From NCBI GenBank assembly GCA_937903155.1, contig CALCZU010000089.1, positions 1-44,813 on the forward strand: a stretch of DNA of 44,813 nt. Direction: 5' to 3'. Positions 1 through 8,334 of this stretch are shown here, piece after piece. Position numbers and translations under genes: made by a program. The DNA is from an uncultured Bdellovibrionales bacterium. GTDB taxonomy: Bacteria > Bdellovibrionota > FAC87 > UBA2466. The notes below the pieces were generated by a model that saw only the letters and a program-made list of their open reading frames with translations, made no database searches and was not told the origin of the DNA. How positions within the stretch are numbered: the first letter of the stretch is position 1; each line of letters starts with the position of its first letter.

Positions 1-84
1 GTAGGGTAACCTTTCCTTCAACCTTCAGAGTCGCACTGACATCTTTAATTCAGCGGCCTACCTTTTCGGCCTTACCCCCTACCT

Positions 85-115
85 TTTCGCCGGCGTGTTG
101 CGGCGAAACTTTTTT
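85..115 (+). terminator. Rho-independent terminator of a gene left of the window
   Basis: A perfect 8-bp stem (TTTCGCCG at 85-92, CGGCGAAA at 101-108) with an 8-nt loop is followed by C and six T. It probably ends a plus-strand gene lying upstream of the window. Nothing coding was supported in bases 1-84, although the element CCTACCTTTTCG occurs there twice (around 58-69 and 80-89). Confidence 0.6.
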
Positions 116-168
116 GGGTAGCTTTAGTCTGACTCTGGTAAACTTTTCCCAAAACGGGGAGATCTGAA

Positions 169-651
169 ATGCAAAGTCCAAAAAATTTAATTTGTTTGAT
201 GTACGACAAAGAGGCGGAACAAGCGGCTCGTTTTTATGCTGAAACTTTTCCGAATAGTTCAGTGGGCAATATTTATCGCGCCCCGTCCGATTATCCGTCT
301 GGAAAAGCAGGCGATGTGCTGACCGTCGAATTCACGGTTTTAGGAATTCCCTGCGTAGGTGTGAATGGCGGAACTTACTTCAAACATACCGAAGCTTTTT
401 CTTTTCAAATCGCGACGGAGAATCAGCAAGAGACAGACAAATATTGGAACGCGATTGTGAAAAATGGCGGTAAAGAAAGCCAATGCGTTTGGTGTAAAGA
501 CAAGTGGGGCTTATCCTGGCAGATTACACCACGGACGCTCACCGAAGCGATGGCAAAAGGTGGAGAAGAAGCAAAGCGCGCGTTCGAAGCGATGATGCAA
601 ATGAAAAAAATCGATGTCGCTGCCATCGATGCCGCTCGCCGAGGGAAATAA
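169..651 (+). CDS. VOC superfamily (PhnB-like) protein
   Basis: A 160-residue cytoplasmic protein of the vicinal-oxygen-chelate/glyoxalase superfamily, PhnB/3-demethylubiquinone-methyltransferase-like subgroup. The usual order is visible: an N-terminal strand ending in the helix EAEQAARFYAETFPNS, then the central FTVLGIPCVGVNGG, a FKHTEAFSFQIA strand, and late KDKWGLSWQITP, where this subgroup carries WGLSWQIVP. No substrate can be assigned; members of this subgroup are generally uncharacterised. The start is supported by GGGGAGAT about 8 nt before ATG. It is convergent with the next gene, with 3 nt between stop codons. Confidence 0.85.
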   Translation: MQSPKNLICLMYDKEAEQAARFYAETFPNSSVGNIYRAPSDYPSGKAGDVLTVEFTVLGIPCVGVNGGTYFKHTEAFSFQIATENQQETDKYWNAIVKNGGKESQCVWCKDKWGLSWQITPRTLTEAMAKGGEEAKRAFEAMMQMKKIDVAAIDAARRGK

Positions 652-654
652 ATT

Positions 655-1338
655 TTAGAGAGTGTGGAGTTCAACGAGCAATGAAATCTCGTGATGGGGA
701 ATATAGGGCGTTGAGTTTAGTTGTTTCTCGGGGTTAAACCAGCACGCGCTGACTCCGGTATTTAATGCCCCGAGTACATCGATCTCAAGTTTATCTCCAA
801 CGACGACAACATCTTCTTTGGACGAATGGCCTGCAACTTCCAGTGCATGATGAAAAAAACGCGGATCCGGTTTTTGGAAACCACATTTTTCGGAGCTGAC
901 AACAAAGTCGATGACCTTATCCAGACCCGAGTTTGAAAGTTTTTTGGCTTGAACCTTTTCAATTCCGTTTGTGACAATTCCTATTTTTCCGAACTTTTTA
1001 ATCTGTTCGCAGACTTGAATCGCATCGGGGATGACATCCCCGCACTTGCCCAGTTCTTCAAGATAAAAATCTCCAATTTCAACAGGGTGATGAGAATCGA
1101 TTTCTACCGTTTCAAAAAAGATTCGAAATCTTTCAGATTTTAAAAAATCTTTAGTCAATAAACCCTTTGCAAAATCACTCCATAGCTTTTCGTTAATCTT
1201 GGAATAAATTTGGGAGTAATGTTCAAAACGGTCATGTAACCCTACGGAGAGAAACACCGACGAAAGCGCTTTTCTCTCCGATTGTTTGAAATCAAAAAGC
1301 GTATCATCCAAATCCATTAAAAAAAGCGTGTATCGCAT
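655..1338 (-). CDS. HAD-superfamily hydrolase, YjjG-like (nucleotidase type)
   Basis: HAD-family phosphatase of about 227 residues. Motif I is DLDDTLFDF near residue 10, with the nucleophile Asp first. Motif II is IVTNG, the motif III lysine sits in CGFQKPDPRFF, and motif IV is VVVGDKLEIDVLGA. DLDDTLFDF and the KPDPRFF block are typical of the YjjG/YfnB subfamily, which dephosphorylates pyrimidine nucleotides (family knowledge); substrate here is inferred. The reading frame stays open upstream to 1428. I chose the ATG at 1338 because it places motif I at the normal distance from the N-terminus. No strong Shine-Dalgarno is seen there. Confidence 0.85.
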   Translation of the reverse strand: MRYTLFLMDLDDTLFDFKQSERKALSSVFLSVGLHDRFEHYSQIYSKINEKLWSDFAKGLLTKDFLKSERFRIFFETVEIDSHHPVEIGDFYLEELGKCGDVIPDAIQVCEQIKKFGKIGIVTNGIEKVQAKKLSNSGLDKVIDFVVSSEKCGFQKPDPRFFHHALEVAGHSSKEDVVVVGDKLEIDVLGALNTGVSACWFNPEKQLNSTPYIPHHEISLLVELHTL

Positions 1339-1474
1339 TCGGATGGATATATCTGTCCATTTGTGAAAGTTCAAACACGACGTTTTTAAAAGTTTTGTGA
1401 GCGTTTCGACATTTTTCGGCTTAAGCACTCTATTTTGCGAGTGGAAAGATGACGGATACCTTAATCAGAAAATT

Positions 1475-1480
1475 TATGAT
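1475..1480 (+). promoter_or_regulatory. Putative -10 box of the orphan gene at 1492
   Basis: TATGAT lies 11 nt before the ATG at 1492, giving a predicted start around 1487. No good -35 hexamer is seen at the expected spacing and no Shine-Dalgarno fits in the remaining leader. Confidence 0.4.
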
Positions 1481-1491
1481 ACTTTGCGGCA

Positions 1492-2736
1492 ATGTTGAAA
1501 ATCTACTTTATATTGATGGCGGCGATGCTTTCATTGCAGAGCGCGCGGGGAGAGTCGGCATTGGATTGGTTTCAGTTTCATTTAGAAGCGTTAAAAAAAG
1601 ATCTGAAAACGGTTGAGAAGTACAAACATGCGTCCGAGCCTGACGAAATTCAGAAATTAGAAGACGCCCTCACTCACCTCCGAACTCCCGCATTCAGTCT
1701 CGAAATTCTCCTCGAGTTTTTTGAAGGCAAATACCCCGAGCTTAAAGGTTATCGAGACCATATTAAAACGATTGAAGATGCCGTCGGTTACCACAATGAT
1801 ATTAAAGACCGAATTAAGACCTTAACGACCCGTGCCCAAACTTTGCGAGTCGAAAGAAGCGACCCTCGGTTCTTAGTTCAATCGATTGCCACACTTCAAA
1901 TTCAGCTGAGCCAGAACCGTCGGGATCTCATCAAAACTTTGGAGCGTTTAGATTGTTTTAAAAGTCTTATGGGAGAAAAAGATGGAAAGCGATTACCTAC
2001 GCTAGTGAAACGTTTTGAAGAGACTCTTGAGACGATTCACTGGGATTCTTTGAAAGTTGAACGCGACTTTTTGATTGAGCAGGTGATCCACTTCATTCAA
2101 GACAAACTAAATACCCCAGGCGATATCGACGATCCGAAAAATGCAAAGTACGACTTACAGGATCTGAACGGCCCTTCTGGACTTCATAAACGGAGAAGAA
2201 CGGATCGGAAGTTGTTGCTTCTCATGTCCGCAGCGTTCGGAATGTTTGTTCTTTCCGTGGAGCCTCTTCCAGGATTTGAGGAAATCTTAGAGGACCCAAT
2301 CGTTAACGGTGATTACTCAAAACTTCCACCATACTACAAAAAAAATCGACACATCTTTATCGCCTACGCTCTGTTTCTCGAGATCAATAAAAGCGTCAAA
2401 GAATTTGGCCGCGCCAAGGACTTTGCGGAAGCCATGGAAGAATGGCTCCCTGAACTTTTATATGATGAAGGACGTGGCGAAATTAAGAACCTAGAAGACG
2501 CGAGAAAACTGGCCCGGAAGATCATCAAGAGCCATCCCGAATACGAAAAACCGTTAAAAATTGCCACTCGCGCTTACGAGCGTCTTTTGGAAGCACGAGA
2601 CGGCACGGGAGGAAATCCCAACACCGTTTACGATAGCTTGAGCGAGGGTCTTAAGACGCAAATCGGAATGTCCAAAGAGGAAGATTGCAGGCGTCTTCTG
2701 TCGGCGCTTCACAAGCCGAAGCCTCAACCTGAGTGA
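1492..2736 (+). CDS. Exported protein of unknown function
   Basis: A 414-residue protein I do not recognise. The N-terminus has a signal peptide (MLKIYFILMAAMLSLQSARG, likely cut near residue 20-22). Residues 30-210 are highly charged and helical, with heptad-like patterns (for example around IKTIEDAVGYHNDIKDRIKT), suggesting coiled coil. A second hydrophobic stretch, LLLLMSAAFGMFVLSV, lies near residue 245 and could be a membrane segment. The C-terminal part is again charged and helical. If both hydrophobic parts act as expected, the long first half faces the periplasm. The gene stands alone on its strand and may be translated from a nearly leaderless message. Confidence 0.75.
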   Translation: MLKIYFILMAAMLSLQSARGESALDWFQFHLEALKKDLKTVEKYKHASEPDEIQKLEDALTHLRTPAFSLEILLEFFEGKYPELKGYRDHIKTIEDAVGYHNDIKDRIKTLTTRAQTLRVERSDPRFLVQSIATLQIQLSQNRRDLIKTLERLDCFKSLMGEKDGKRLPTLVKRFEETLETIHWDSLKVERDFLIEQVIHFIQDKLNTPGDIDDPKNAKYDLQDLNGPSGLHKRRRTDRKLLLLMSAAFGMFVLSVEPLPGFEEILEDPIVNGDYSKLPPYYKKNRHIFIAYALFLEINKSVKEFGRAKDFAEAMEEWLPELLYDEGRGEIKNLEDARKLARKIIKSHPEYEKPLKIATRAYERLLEARDGTGGNPNTVYDSLSEGLKTQIGMSKEEDCRRLLSALHKPKPQPE

Positions 2737-2769
2737 AGGGCCCAAATTCGTCACTTCATCTTAACGGGC

Positions 2770-2797
2770 TTGCGAAAATCCACGAAATCTCTATATT
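2770..2797 (+). promoter_or_regulatory. Putative sigma70-type promoter of the SGNH gene
   Basis: TTGCGA (2770-2775), 16-nt spacer, TATATT (2792-2797). The predicted start near 2804 leaves a short leader that contains GAGAGG (2808-2813) ahead of the ATG at 2820, so this gene is normally leadered. Confidence 0.5.
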
Positions 2798-2819
2798 GCC
2801 CGTGATTGAGAGGTAAATC

Positions 2820-3863
2820 ATGCGACGCCAATTTCTTTTTGTTTTCTTATTTCTTTCCGTTTCTCTTCCCGCCGAAATTAAAAAACTGAGTTCTGATGTG
2901 GGGGCGTCACCTCACTTCGCGGAAGCGATGCCCGACGCTCGCCTCGATGTCTACATTATGGGAGACAGTATTACCGCAGGGGAGATGGCGTACAACAATG
3001 GTTTTGTGATGATGTCGCGAACGACAAATCGCCGTCAGCATGGGTGGTCTCTGGATTTACACGCGAACAACAAGGGAAATTTGAAGAGTCTCTCTGAGCG
3101 TTTGAGCGAATCCTATCCGCTTCGCATGACGAATGCGGCTTGGTCCGGGGCGTACGTGGATAAGGCAACGAAACTGGATCGTTCTCTCGCAAATAAATTG
3201 GGAAATATTCAAAATTTCTCGCAGCAGGTTCAGCGATTGAGGGACCTAAAAGAACAGCCAAATCTGATCGTGATCGCACCCTTTCATAACAACCTCGATT
3301 ACGATTATGAAATGAAGGAAATCAAGGAGCTTAAAGGCACTAAGGTAGAAGATTACCTCAAAGTAATTCCTGTCGCTATTTCAGACGAGTATCAAAAGGA
3401 GTTACGCGATCTTTTTAAGAAGTGCAAAGACAGTAAACAAAAAGTCAGCTTCATGGTCCTCGGAAATCTCAATATGAAGGCAGGTCTCTCCGCCCGGGAT
3501 AAGGCAGGCGAGCTCCACAAAGAAAACCCGAAAGTGTTTCCCTATTATGAAGTGGCGAACGAGCGTTTCCAATCCACGCTCCCTAAGAACCGCGAGAAGA
3601 TGATTGGCTTGGCTGAAGCCATTAACTCAAAACTAAAGGAATCGGTTGACGAGTTGAACAAAGAATTGAAAAAAGATGGACTAGCCGATTTCATTCAGGT
3701 CCGTTACTCGACTGCAATGACCGATGCAGATTTATCTGAGACGAAAGATCTGCACGCCGATGATGCGTTTCACCCTTCAGAGCAGGGACACAATAAAATC
3801 GCAGAGCAAGTTGAAAAAGATATTTCAAAGAATATCGATTTTCTCGGTGTAAAAAGAAACTAA
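2820..3863 (+). CDS. Exported SGNH/GDSL-type hydrolase
   Basis: A 347-residue protein with a signal peptide (residues 1-18, ending SLPA) and SGNH-hydrolase blocks in order. Block I is IMGDSITAG with nucleophile Ser50. A possible block II Gly is in AWSGAY, a block III Asn in APFHNNLD, and block V is DDAFHPS with Asp315 and His318. This is the catalytic set of a serine esterase/acyl hydrolase acting in the periplasm or outside the cell. The substrate is not visible; the family covers lipids, polysaccharide acetyl groups and peptidoglycan acetyls. A GAGAGG ribosome site precedes the ATG. It is followed on the same strand by the exported kinase-like gene after about 100 nt. Confidence 0.75.
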   Translation: MRRQFLFVFLFLSVSLPAEIKKLSSDVGASPHFAEAMPDARLDVYIMGDSITAGEMAYNNGFVMMSRTTNRRQHGWSLDLHANNKGNLKSLSERLSESYPLRMTNAAWSGAYVDKATKLDRSLANKLGNIQNFSQQVQRLRDLKEQPNLIVIAPFHNNLDYDYEMKEIKELKGTKVEDYLKVIPVAISDEYQKELRDLFKKCKDSKQKVSFMVLGNLNMKAGLSARDKAGELHKENPKVFPYYEVANERFQSTLPKNREKMIGLAEAINSKLKESVDELNKELKKDGLADFIQVRYSTAMTDADLSETKDLHADDAFHPSEQGHNKIAEQVEKDISKNIDFLGVKRN

Positions 3864-3925
3864 GCGACTTTTGGGAAAACAGGCGAGAATACAGCTGAAA
3901 GGGCATTTCGCGATACACGTCGTTC

Positions 3926-3934
3926 TGGTATGAT
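3926..3934 (+). promoter_or_regulatory. Extended -10 promoter of the kinase-like gene
   Basis: TG-G-TATGAT fits an extended -10 element (TGn TATGAT). The predicted start is around 3941, leaving a leader of about 20 nt without a clear Shine-Dalgarno before the ATG at 3962. Confidence 0.45.
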
Positions 3935-3961
3935 AAGAGAATCAAGAATCTGAATTCTCAA

Positions 3962-4963
3962 ATGAAACGACTTCAAAAACTCATTTTTCTCAGTCTTTTT
4001 TTCGCTTTTTCAAACATTGTATTTTCGATCGAATTTCCGGACCTCAATGCACCTATTTTGGAAACCTCTCCCGATTTTGTAAAGCTAGAGCACGACCTCG
4101 CGGGAGAAGTTATTCAGTTGGGACTTCCCAATGCGAGAGGTAAAGTTTACGAGCTTGCGAAAAAGTATCTGAAGTTTCATCGCGTACAAGAGGCAATTTG
4201 GACACTTCGACGGGGACACTATTTTGACGAGGCGGATAGCCTTGAGAAAAAACTGGAAGATTTTTTGCTGACGGCTCCCGAAGGATTAGTTATTCCCAAT
4301 CCAGAAATTGGGAATAAAAAGAATGTCTTCCAGATGGCCTTTTGTCCTGGAGTCAGCGGCATCGTAAAATGGTGGCAGTCCTCGAACCCACCGGATTCTC
4401 GGATGGAAATCGTTGCGTACGATTTGGACAAACTCCTTAAGTTCGATCGGGTTCCCGTCACCGTGAAAAGAACGATTCGAAAATCGAATGCGTCCGTGCA
4501 GTATTTTGTTCAAGACTCTTCTGGCGCCTTCTTAGATCTGGTTGACGCGAATGAATTGAAACAACCAGACACGTTTCGAATCCACACCCTAGATTTGATT
4601 CTAGGAAATACCGATCGAAACGGGCGTAACTGGCGGTACCGCCCTGGTAAATGGCCAGTGGCTATCGACCACTCCCAGTCGTCTCCCACCCGACAGATTC
4701 GAAATGCCCTGACCAAAGGAGTAGACGATAGCGAGCTGGCGGAGATTGCCGTCCGTTTAGGGCGTGTCGCTGAGAGCGAGTTTAGAAGAGTGCTGAGTCA
4801 GCACCTCCGCAAAGAAGAAATTGATGGCATGTGGAATCGATTTGAGAACGTTAAGAGTTGGTACCGAAAGAATGGATTCTCAGTCGAATCAAGTTCTTCT
4901 CCCACTCACGGCGCCGCTAACGGGAATTGCAATTTACCCTTCGGAAAAATAGGCAACGGATAA
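3962..4963 (+). CDS. Exported FAM20/HipA/PI3K-like kinase-fold protein
   Basis: A 333-residue protein with a signal peptide (hydrophobic residues 7-22). Its middle matches the layout of bacterial FAM20/HipA/PI3-4-kinase-like domains: strand GIVKWW with candidate ATP-binding Lys136; helix EIVAYDLDKLLKFDRVPVTV with candidate Glu149, close to the usual E.AAY.LD.LLG...VP.TV; a catalytic loop LILGNTDRNGRNW with Asp218 and Asn223; and the metal-binding AIDHS with Asp236. These residues suggest an active phosphotransferase exported from the cytoplasm. Family assignment is by motif; the substrate is unknown. About 110 residues before the domain look helical and repeat-like. It is convergent with the caspase-like gene, 5 nt apart. 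Confidence 0.65.
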   Translation: MKRLQKLIFLSLFFAFSNIVFSIEFPDLNAPILETSPDFVKLEHDLAGEVIQLGLPNARGKVYELAKKYLKFHRVQEAIWTLRRGHYFDEADSLEKKLEDFLLTAPEGLVIPNPEIGNKKNVFQMAFCPGVSGIVKWWQSSNPPDSRMEIVAYDLDKLLKFDRVPVTVKRTIRKSNASVQYFVQDSSGAFLDLVDANELKQPDTFRIHTLDLILGNTDRNGRNWRYRPGKWPVAIDHSQSSPTRQIRNALTKGVDDSELAEIAVRLGRVAESEFRRVLSQHLRKEEIDGMWNRFENVKSWYRKNGFSVESSSSPTHGAANGNCNLPFGKIGNG

Positions 4964-4968
4964 GCGTT

Positions 4969-5787
4969 TTAGGGAAGCATCAGTTCGTTCGCTAAATCCT
5001 GTGGGCTTAAATACTCCACTGGATTGTGAATGGGACTGGGAAGAGATTGCTTTGTCTTCGCAATAAATTCTCCGATGGTGCTTTTCTTGACGATTGCTTC
5101 TTTAAACGCTTTCGAAAGACCTTGGGTAAAGTAAGATCCATTGGGACTCGCTGCGCTTGTCTGATCGGATCGCGAGGAAACAAAAACAACTAGCTTATCG
5201 TAATACGCAGCGGACTTTGTTTCAGGTTGTAAAGCCGCAATGATATTTTCGGCAATTGCATCGGCTTGTTTTTGATTTTCTTCTTGAGCCTCTCGAGAGT
5301 GGATATCTGGAATCAACGAGCCCGAGTAGCAAGCATCAATCAAAAGCACGAGACGTTTTAAAGGTCCGAGTGTTTTACGGCCGTCTTCAATGGCTTTTCG
5401 AATTTGTTTAATATGCATCGACTGAACATAAGGGGGTGTCTTGTACATTGCTAAAGTTGCATCGTCCGATCCATGCCCTGAGAAGTAGAAGAGAAGAGTT
5501 CCATTTTGTCCGACCTCGGAAGCGTACTGAGTGAGCCGGCTCTGAACATTCTCAAGCGTGGCGGTTTCTTTTCGAAGGACATTGATCTGGAAATTGTAAC
5601 CAGGGTGAGTCAGCATTTCTTTGACCATGGAAATATCAAGGTCGATTCCTGAGAGGGTAGCGGACGGGCCGACTAAAAGTGAGATGTTTTTTTCTGATGG
5701 GTTTTCTGCAAGGCCGGTGCGAAGGTTTTCGGCTCTGAGTGTCGATTGTGTCAAAAAAATGACGAGAAATACCATGGCTGATTTCAT
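4969..5787 (-). CDS. Exported caspase-fold (peptidase C14) protein
   Basis: A 272-residue protein with a signal peptide (residues 1-19, ending LRA) and a complete caspase p20-like domain. The catalytic histidine is His105 in LLFYFSGHGSDD and the cysteine is Cys153 in VLLIDACYSGSL, the classical spacing for metacaspase/orthocaspase-type peptidases. Such enzymes usually cut after basic residues (family knowledge); here the target is unknown. The signal peptide places it outside the cytoplasm, so classical intracellular roles are less likely. GGAG about 9 nt before ATG supports the start. The protein ends soon after the p20-like core, with no added recognition domain. Confidence 0.85.
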   Translation of the reverse strand: MKSAMVFLVIFLTQSTLRAENLRTGLAENPSEKNISLLVGPSATLSGIDLDISMVKEMLTHPGYNFQINVLRKETATLENVQSRLTQYASEVGQNGTLLFYFSGHGSDDATLAMYKTPPYVQSMHIKQIRKAIEDGRKTLGPLKRLVLLIDACYSGSLIPDIHSREAQEENQKQADAIAENIIAALQPETKSAAYYDKLVVFVSSRSDQTSAASPNGSYFTQGLSKAFKEAIVKKSTIGEFIAKTKQSLPSPIHNPVEYLSPQDLANELMLP

Positions 5788-5894
5788 AGTGAAAACTCCG
5801 AATGAAATGGGTTGTGTAAGATCAGTATCGTAGTTCTCAGAATAAACTTAATGGGGCCGGGTATCTTTGGGTAACAGCTGTCTACAAGGGAAAT

Positions 5895-6308
5895 TTATTT
5901 AAAGTTTGGGAGGTTTTCAAATTTTGTAACGGTTTCTAAATCTTGATCCCAATTTGCTTTGCTACCGATGAAAATATGACCATTGGGTTTTAAATCAACA
6001 TCACAATCGAGACTTCCTGCCGGGACGAGAATTCTTCCATTGGCAGTATTGGGGAGAGCAGATCCGCACGTATCGCAGAAAGATTTTACAAATCTTGTAT
6101 TTGGAAAATGAAATGTCTTGATGTGTTCTTCGCCGGTCAACCAATTGAGTTTTGCGCTGGTTGAAAACAAATTTGCACCATGTGCTGAACCTGTGACTTT
6201 TCGGCACCGCCCGCAGTGGCAGAGATAAAATCCATTAAAATCACCGATGAATTCAAAACTTACTTTTTTACACAGGCAGGATCCAGAGTACTTTTTGTCT
6301 TGGGTCAT
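5895..6308 (-). CDS. GFA/CENP-V-type zinc-binding protein
   Basis: A 137-residue member of the GFA (glutathione-dependent formaldehyde-activating) family. Zinc-binding cysteines appear in the expected order: SGSCLCKKVSFEF near residue 10, CHCGRCRKVTGS near residue 31, and SFCDTCGSALP near residue 78. The fold is well supported. A true role in formaldehyde metabolism is unproven for most members, though a formaldehyde-dehydrogenase-like gene lies at 17.8-18.9 kb. The start codon has no Shine-Dalgarno; a promoter places the transcript start within a few bases of the ATG. Confidence 0.88.
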   Translation of the reverse strand: MTQDKKYSGSCLCKKVSFEFIGDFNGFYLCHCGRCRKVTGSAHGANLFSTSAKLNWLTGEEHIKTFHFPNTRFVKSFCDTCGSALPNTANGRILVPAGSLDCDVDLKPNGHIFIGSKANWDQDLETVTKFENLPNFK

Positions 6309-6317
6309 TAAGGCTAA

Positions 6318-6345
6318 TTTTTATAAAGTTGGGAGACTGAGTCAA
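6318..6345 (-). promoter_or_regulatory. Promoter giving a near-leaderless GFA transcript
   Basis: Read on the minus strand: TTGACT (6345-6340), 16-nt spacer, TAAAAA (6323-6318). The predicted start is about 6311, within about 4 nt of the ATG at 6308. Confidence 0.45.
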
Positions 6346-6365
6346 TCTCTTTTAAAGAGTATCGC

Positions 6366-6611
6366 TTATTGAATTGATTTCCGAGAAGCCTTGAGACTGC
6401 GAAAGATTAAGACGAGTCCCGTGAGCATCCAAATCGTTTCTAAAATAAAGGCTCCAAGGTTCAGAGGTTCCCATAATGTGACGGCAATGAGGGCCGCACC
6501 GACGGCGTTTAAGATTCCATAGAGTAATCCGTTTTTATCCATCTTGTCGTAAGAGGAAGCGATGAAGGCCCAGAGAATGAAAAACGCACCGAGAAGAGAA
6601 CAGATTTGCAT
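6366..6611 (-). CDS. Small membrane protein, CBU_0592-like
   Basis: An 81-residue protein with three hydrophobic segments: about residues 3-19, 29-46 and 52-70. The pattern LLYGILNAVGAALIAVTLWEP followed by NLGAFILETIW is that of the small CBU_0592-type membrane protein domain, whose function is unknown. It sits in the inner membrane. The start has no Shine-Dalgarno and is preceded by an extended -10 box at the distance expected for a leaderless message. Confidence 0.75.
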   Translation of the reverse strand: MQICSLLGAFFILWAFIASSYDKMDKNGLLYGILNAVGAALIAVTLWEPLNLGAFILETIWMLTGLVLIFRSLKASRKSIQ

Positions 6612-6618
6612 AGCGGAA

Positions 6619-6627
6619 AATATAGCA
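6619..6627 (-). promoter_or_regulatory. Extended -10 promoter, leaderless
   Basis: On the minus strand TG-C-TATATT is a textbook extended -10 element. It is followed by 7 nt and then the ATG at 6611, so the predicted start is at the initiation codon. Confidence 0.55.
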
Positions 6628-6774
6628 GAGTTTCGAATATTTTCTTGATAAAAGCGGGGAATAAAGACTTGAAAAACCAGGATTAATCTTTAGCTCTCGA
6701 AAGAGCTTAAAAATGGCACTCGGAGGGATTTCCTATCGCTGGAAATCCGACTGAGATTATGCTAATACCCCCGC

Positions 6775-8331
6775 ATGTTTCACCTGATTACTGTCCTCAT
6801 TTTGGCTTTGTCTCATCCCCTTTTTGCGGCTGAACTTCCCCATGAAGTTGAAAAGCATCTGGCCAGTGTCGCCTCGAAATTTCAGGATGATTTCAATGCC
6901 GCGAAAGACGAAAATGAAAAGCAGTCAGCCCTTGCATCGCTTCTTTTTGTAATCGATGGATCGGTCGAAAATTTTGATAAGAGTGGATACGGTCACGCGG
7001 TCCGGATTGAAGTCAGCAACCGCCTTGGAACTCTTTTAGACAATGCCTACAAACAAGTCTTTCCCAGCACCGTGTCGCCAGATTCACATGCAACGTCGCA
7101 ATTTTTTGCAGGAAACGTCAGAGTTTTGAGAACTGATTTAAAACGATACGGAGAAACACAGAAATTACTCCTTCAGAATCCTTCGCTTACGGTCGAACGC
7201 CGTAGACTCCGCTGTGCGACTCGGCTCGGTCTTTTCGCGTTGACGGGAGGTGCTCTGACTGGCCTAGGCCATATGAGTTACGGGGAGTACGAGAGAATTG
7301 CGTGGGGGCGTCCCACCAACGTCACCGATCAGGAAAGACTCACCTTTGAAGCGATGAGAAATAGTTTACGAACGTTGGAAAATCCATCTTCGAGCCCGCA
7401 ATTGAAGCAAGTCGCCGCCAATCATATTTTTGAACTTCAGAAATCCTGGAGTAGCGGCAATCTACTCGGAGGGTTCTGGTGGGGGAATCGCTTTGAAAAT
7501 CGACTTCGCGAAGTCATTAAGCGCCATCCTGGTGAACTCATTACCGTGCAGTTGATCGAAACGATGAATCTTGCGTACCGATACGACTATGAGCTCGCAA
7601 AAAGTATTCTCAACGATCCAATGCAGCCCGCAAAAGTCCGGGTTTATGCGGCGGCATTCTACTCAAATCGTTTTTTGGATAAGAGCCGTCCAGAGGACAA
7701 AGAAAAAACTCGTGAGATGGTGAATAGCCTTCTAAACGCCTACGAAGATACTCAAGGCAATGACCGAGAAACGTTTTTCAATGCATTGAGTATTGCAGGC
7801 AAAAGTAAATTGGATCCCGCGAGCGAAGAATTCCAGCGTATCGATGCGTTAATCGAAAAGATTATTAAATCGGAAAATATCGCTGAAATCGAAAAAGCCT
7901 ATCCGCTCATTAATGGCCTTAGTAATCTCAAACGTGCCTCGAAAGCCGCGCGAGACATTATCGATAATGAGGCGAAAATCGATCTTGGGGACCGATTGGC
8001 AGAGGGCGGCCCGAGAATTTGGGGTTCGGATCTCTTCCCGGTCGGCGATGAAAAGATCGATCCGAAAGATCCGAGGATCGTTTTGCTGACCAAGTATCTC
8101 CTTTTTGACGACGAGTATGTCCGTTCAGGGGCTCGTCACATTGTCACTCGATATCAAAACATCGGAAGTTATGTCATTTACCTCTTACAGCAAGGACTGC
8201 GGCGAGCTGATTATATGGAGGAATACGAGCGGGCGGCCGCTGAGATTCTTAATACGACTTCGATTGAGTTTGAAGGCGATAATCTCCAGACGCTGAAAGA
8301 ACTGATCAAACGCTATTCAAAGTCGAAGTAA
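6775..8331 (+). CDS. Exported helical protein of unknown function
   Basis: A 518-residue protein with a signal peptide (MFHLITVLILALSHPLFAAE). I do not recognise the family. There is one further hydrophobic stretch near residues 148-165 (CATRLGLFALTGGALTGLGHM). The rest is charged and alpha-helical; residues 200-510 show repeated helix-turn patterns with many Ala/Leu positions (for example RVYAAAFYSN and YVRSGARHIVTRY), which could be HEAT-like or TPR-like repeats. The TATGCT box at 6758-6763 suggests a very short leader. It is convergent with the next gene, with only 3 nt between stop codons. Confidence 0.7.
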   Translation: MFHLITVLILALSHPLFAAELPHEVEKHLASVASKFQDDFNAAKDENEKQSALASLLFVIDGSVENFDKSGYGHAVRIEVSNRLGTLLDNAYKQVFPSTVSPDSHATSQFFAGNVRVLRTDLKRYGETQKLLLQNPSLTVERRRLRCATRLGLFALTGGALTGLGHMSYGEYERIAWGRPTNVTDQERLTFEAMRNSLRTLENPSSSPQLKQVAANHIFELQKSWSSGNLLGGFWWGNRFENRLREVIKRHPGELITVQLIETMNLAYRYDYELAKSILNDPMQPAKVRVYAAAFYSNRFLDKSRPEDKEKTREMVNSLLNAYEDTQGNDRETFFNALSIAGKSKLDPASEEFQRIDALIEKIIKSENIAEIEKAYPLINGLSNLKRASKAARDIIDNEAKIDLGDRLAEGGPRIWGSDLFPVGDEKIDPKDPRIVLLTKYLLFDDEYVRSGARHIVTRYQNIGSYVIYLLQQGLRRADYMEEYERAAAEILNTTSIEFEGDNLQTLKELIKRYSKSK

Positions 8332-8334
8332 GTT

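Noticed and set aside
3..167. Open frame across the left edge up to the VOC gene
   Set aside because: It spans a clear terminator hairpin and has a low-complexity Pro/Ser/Phe content, so it is probably chance.
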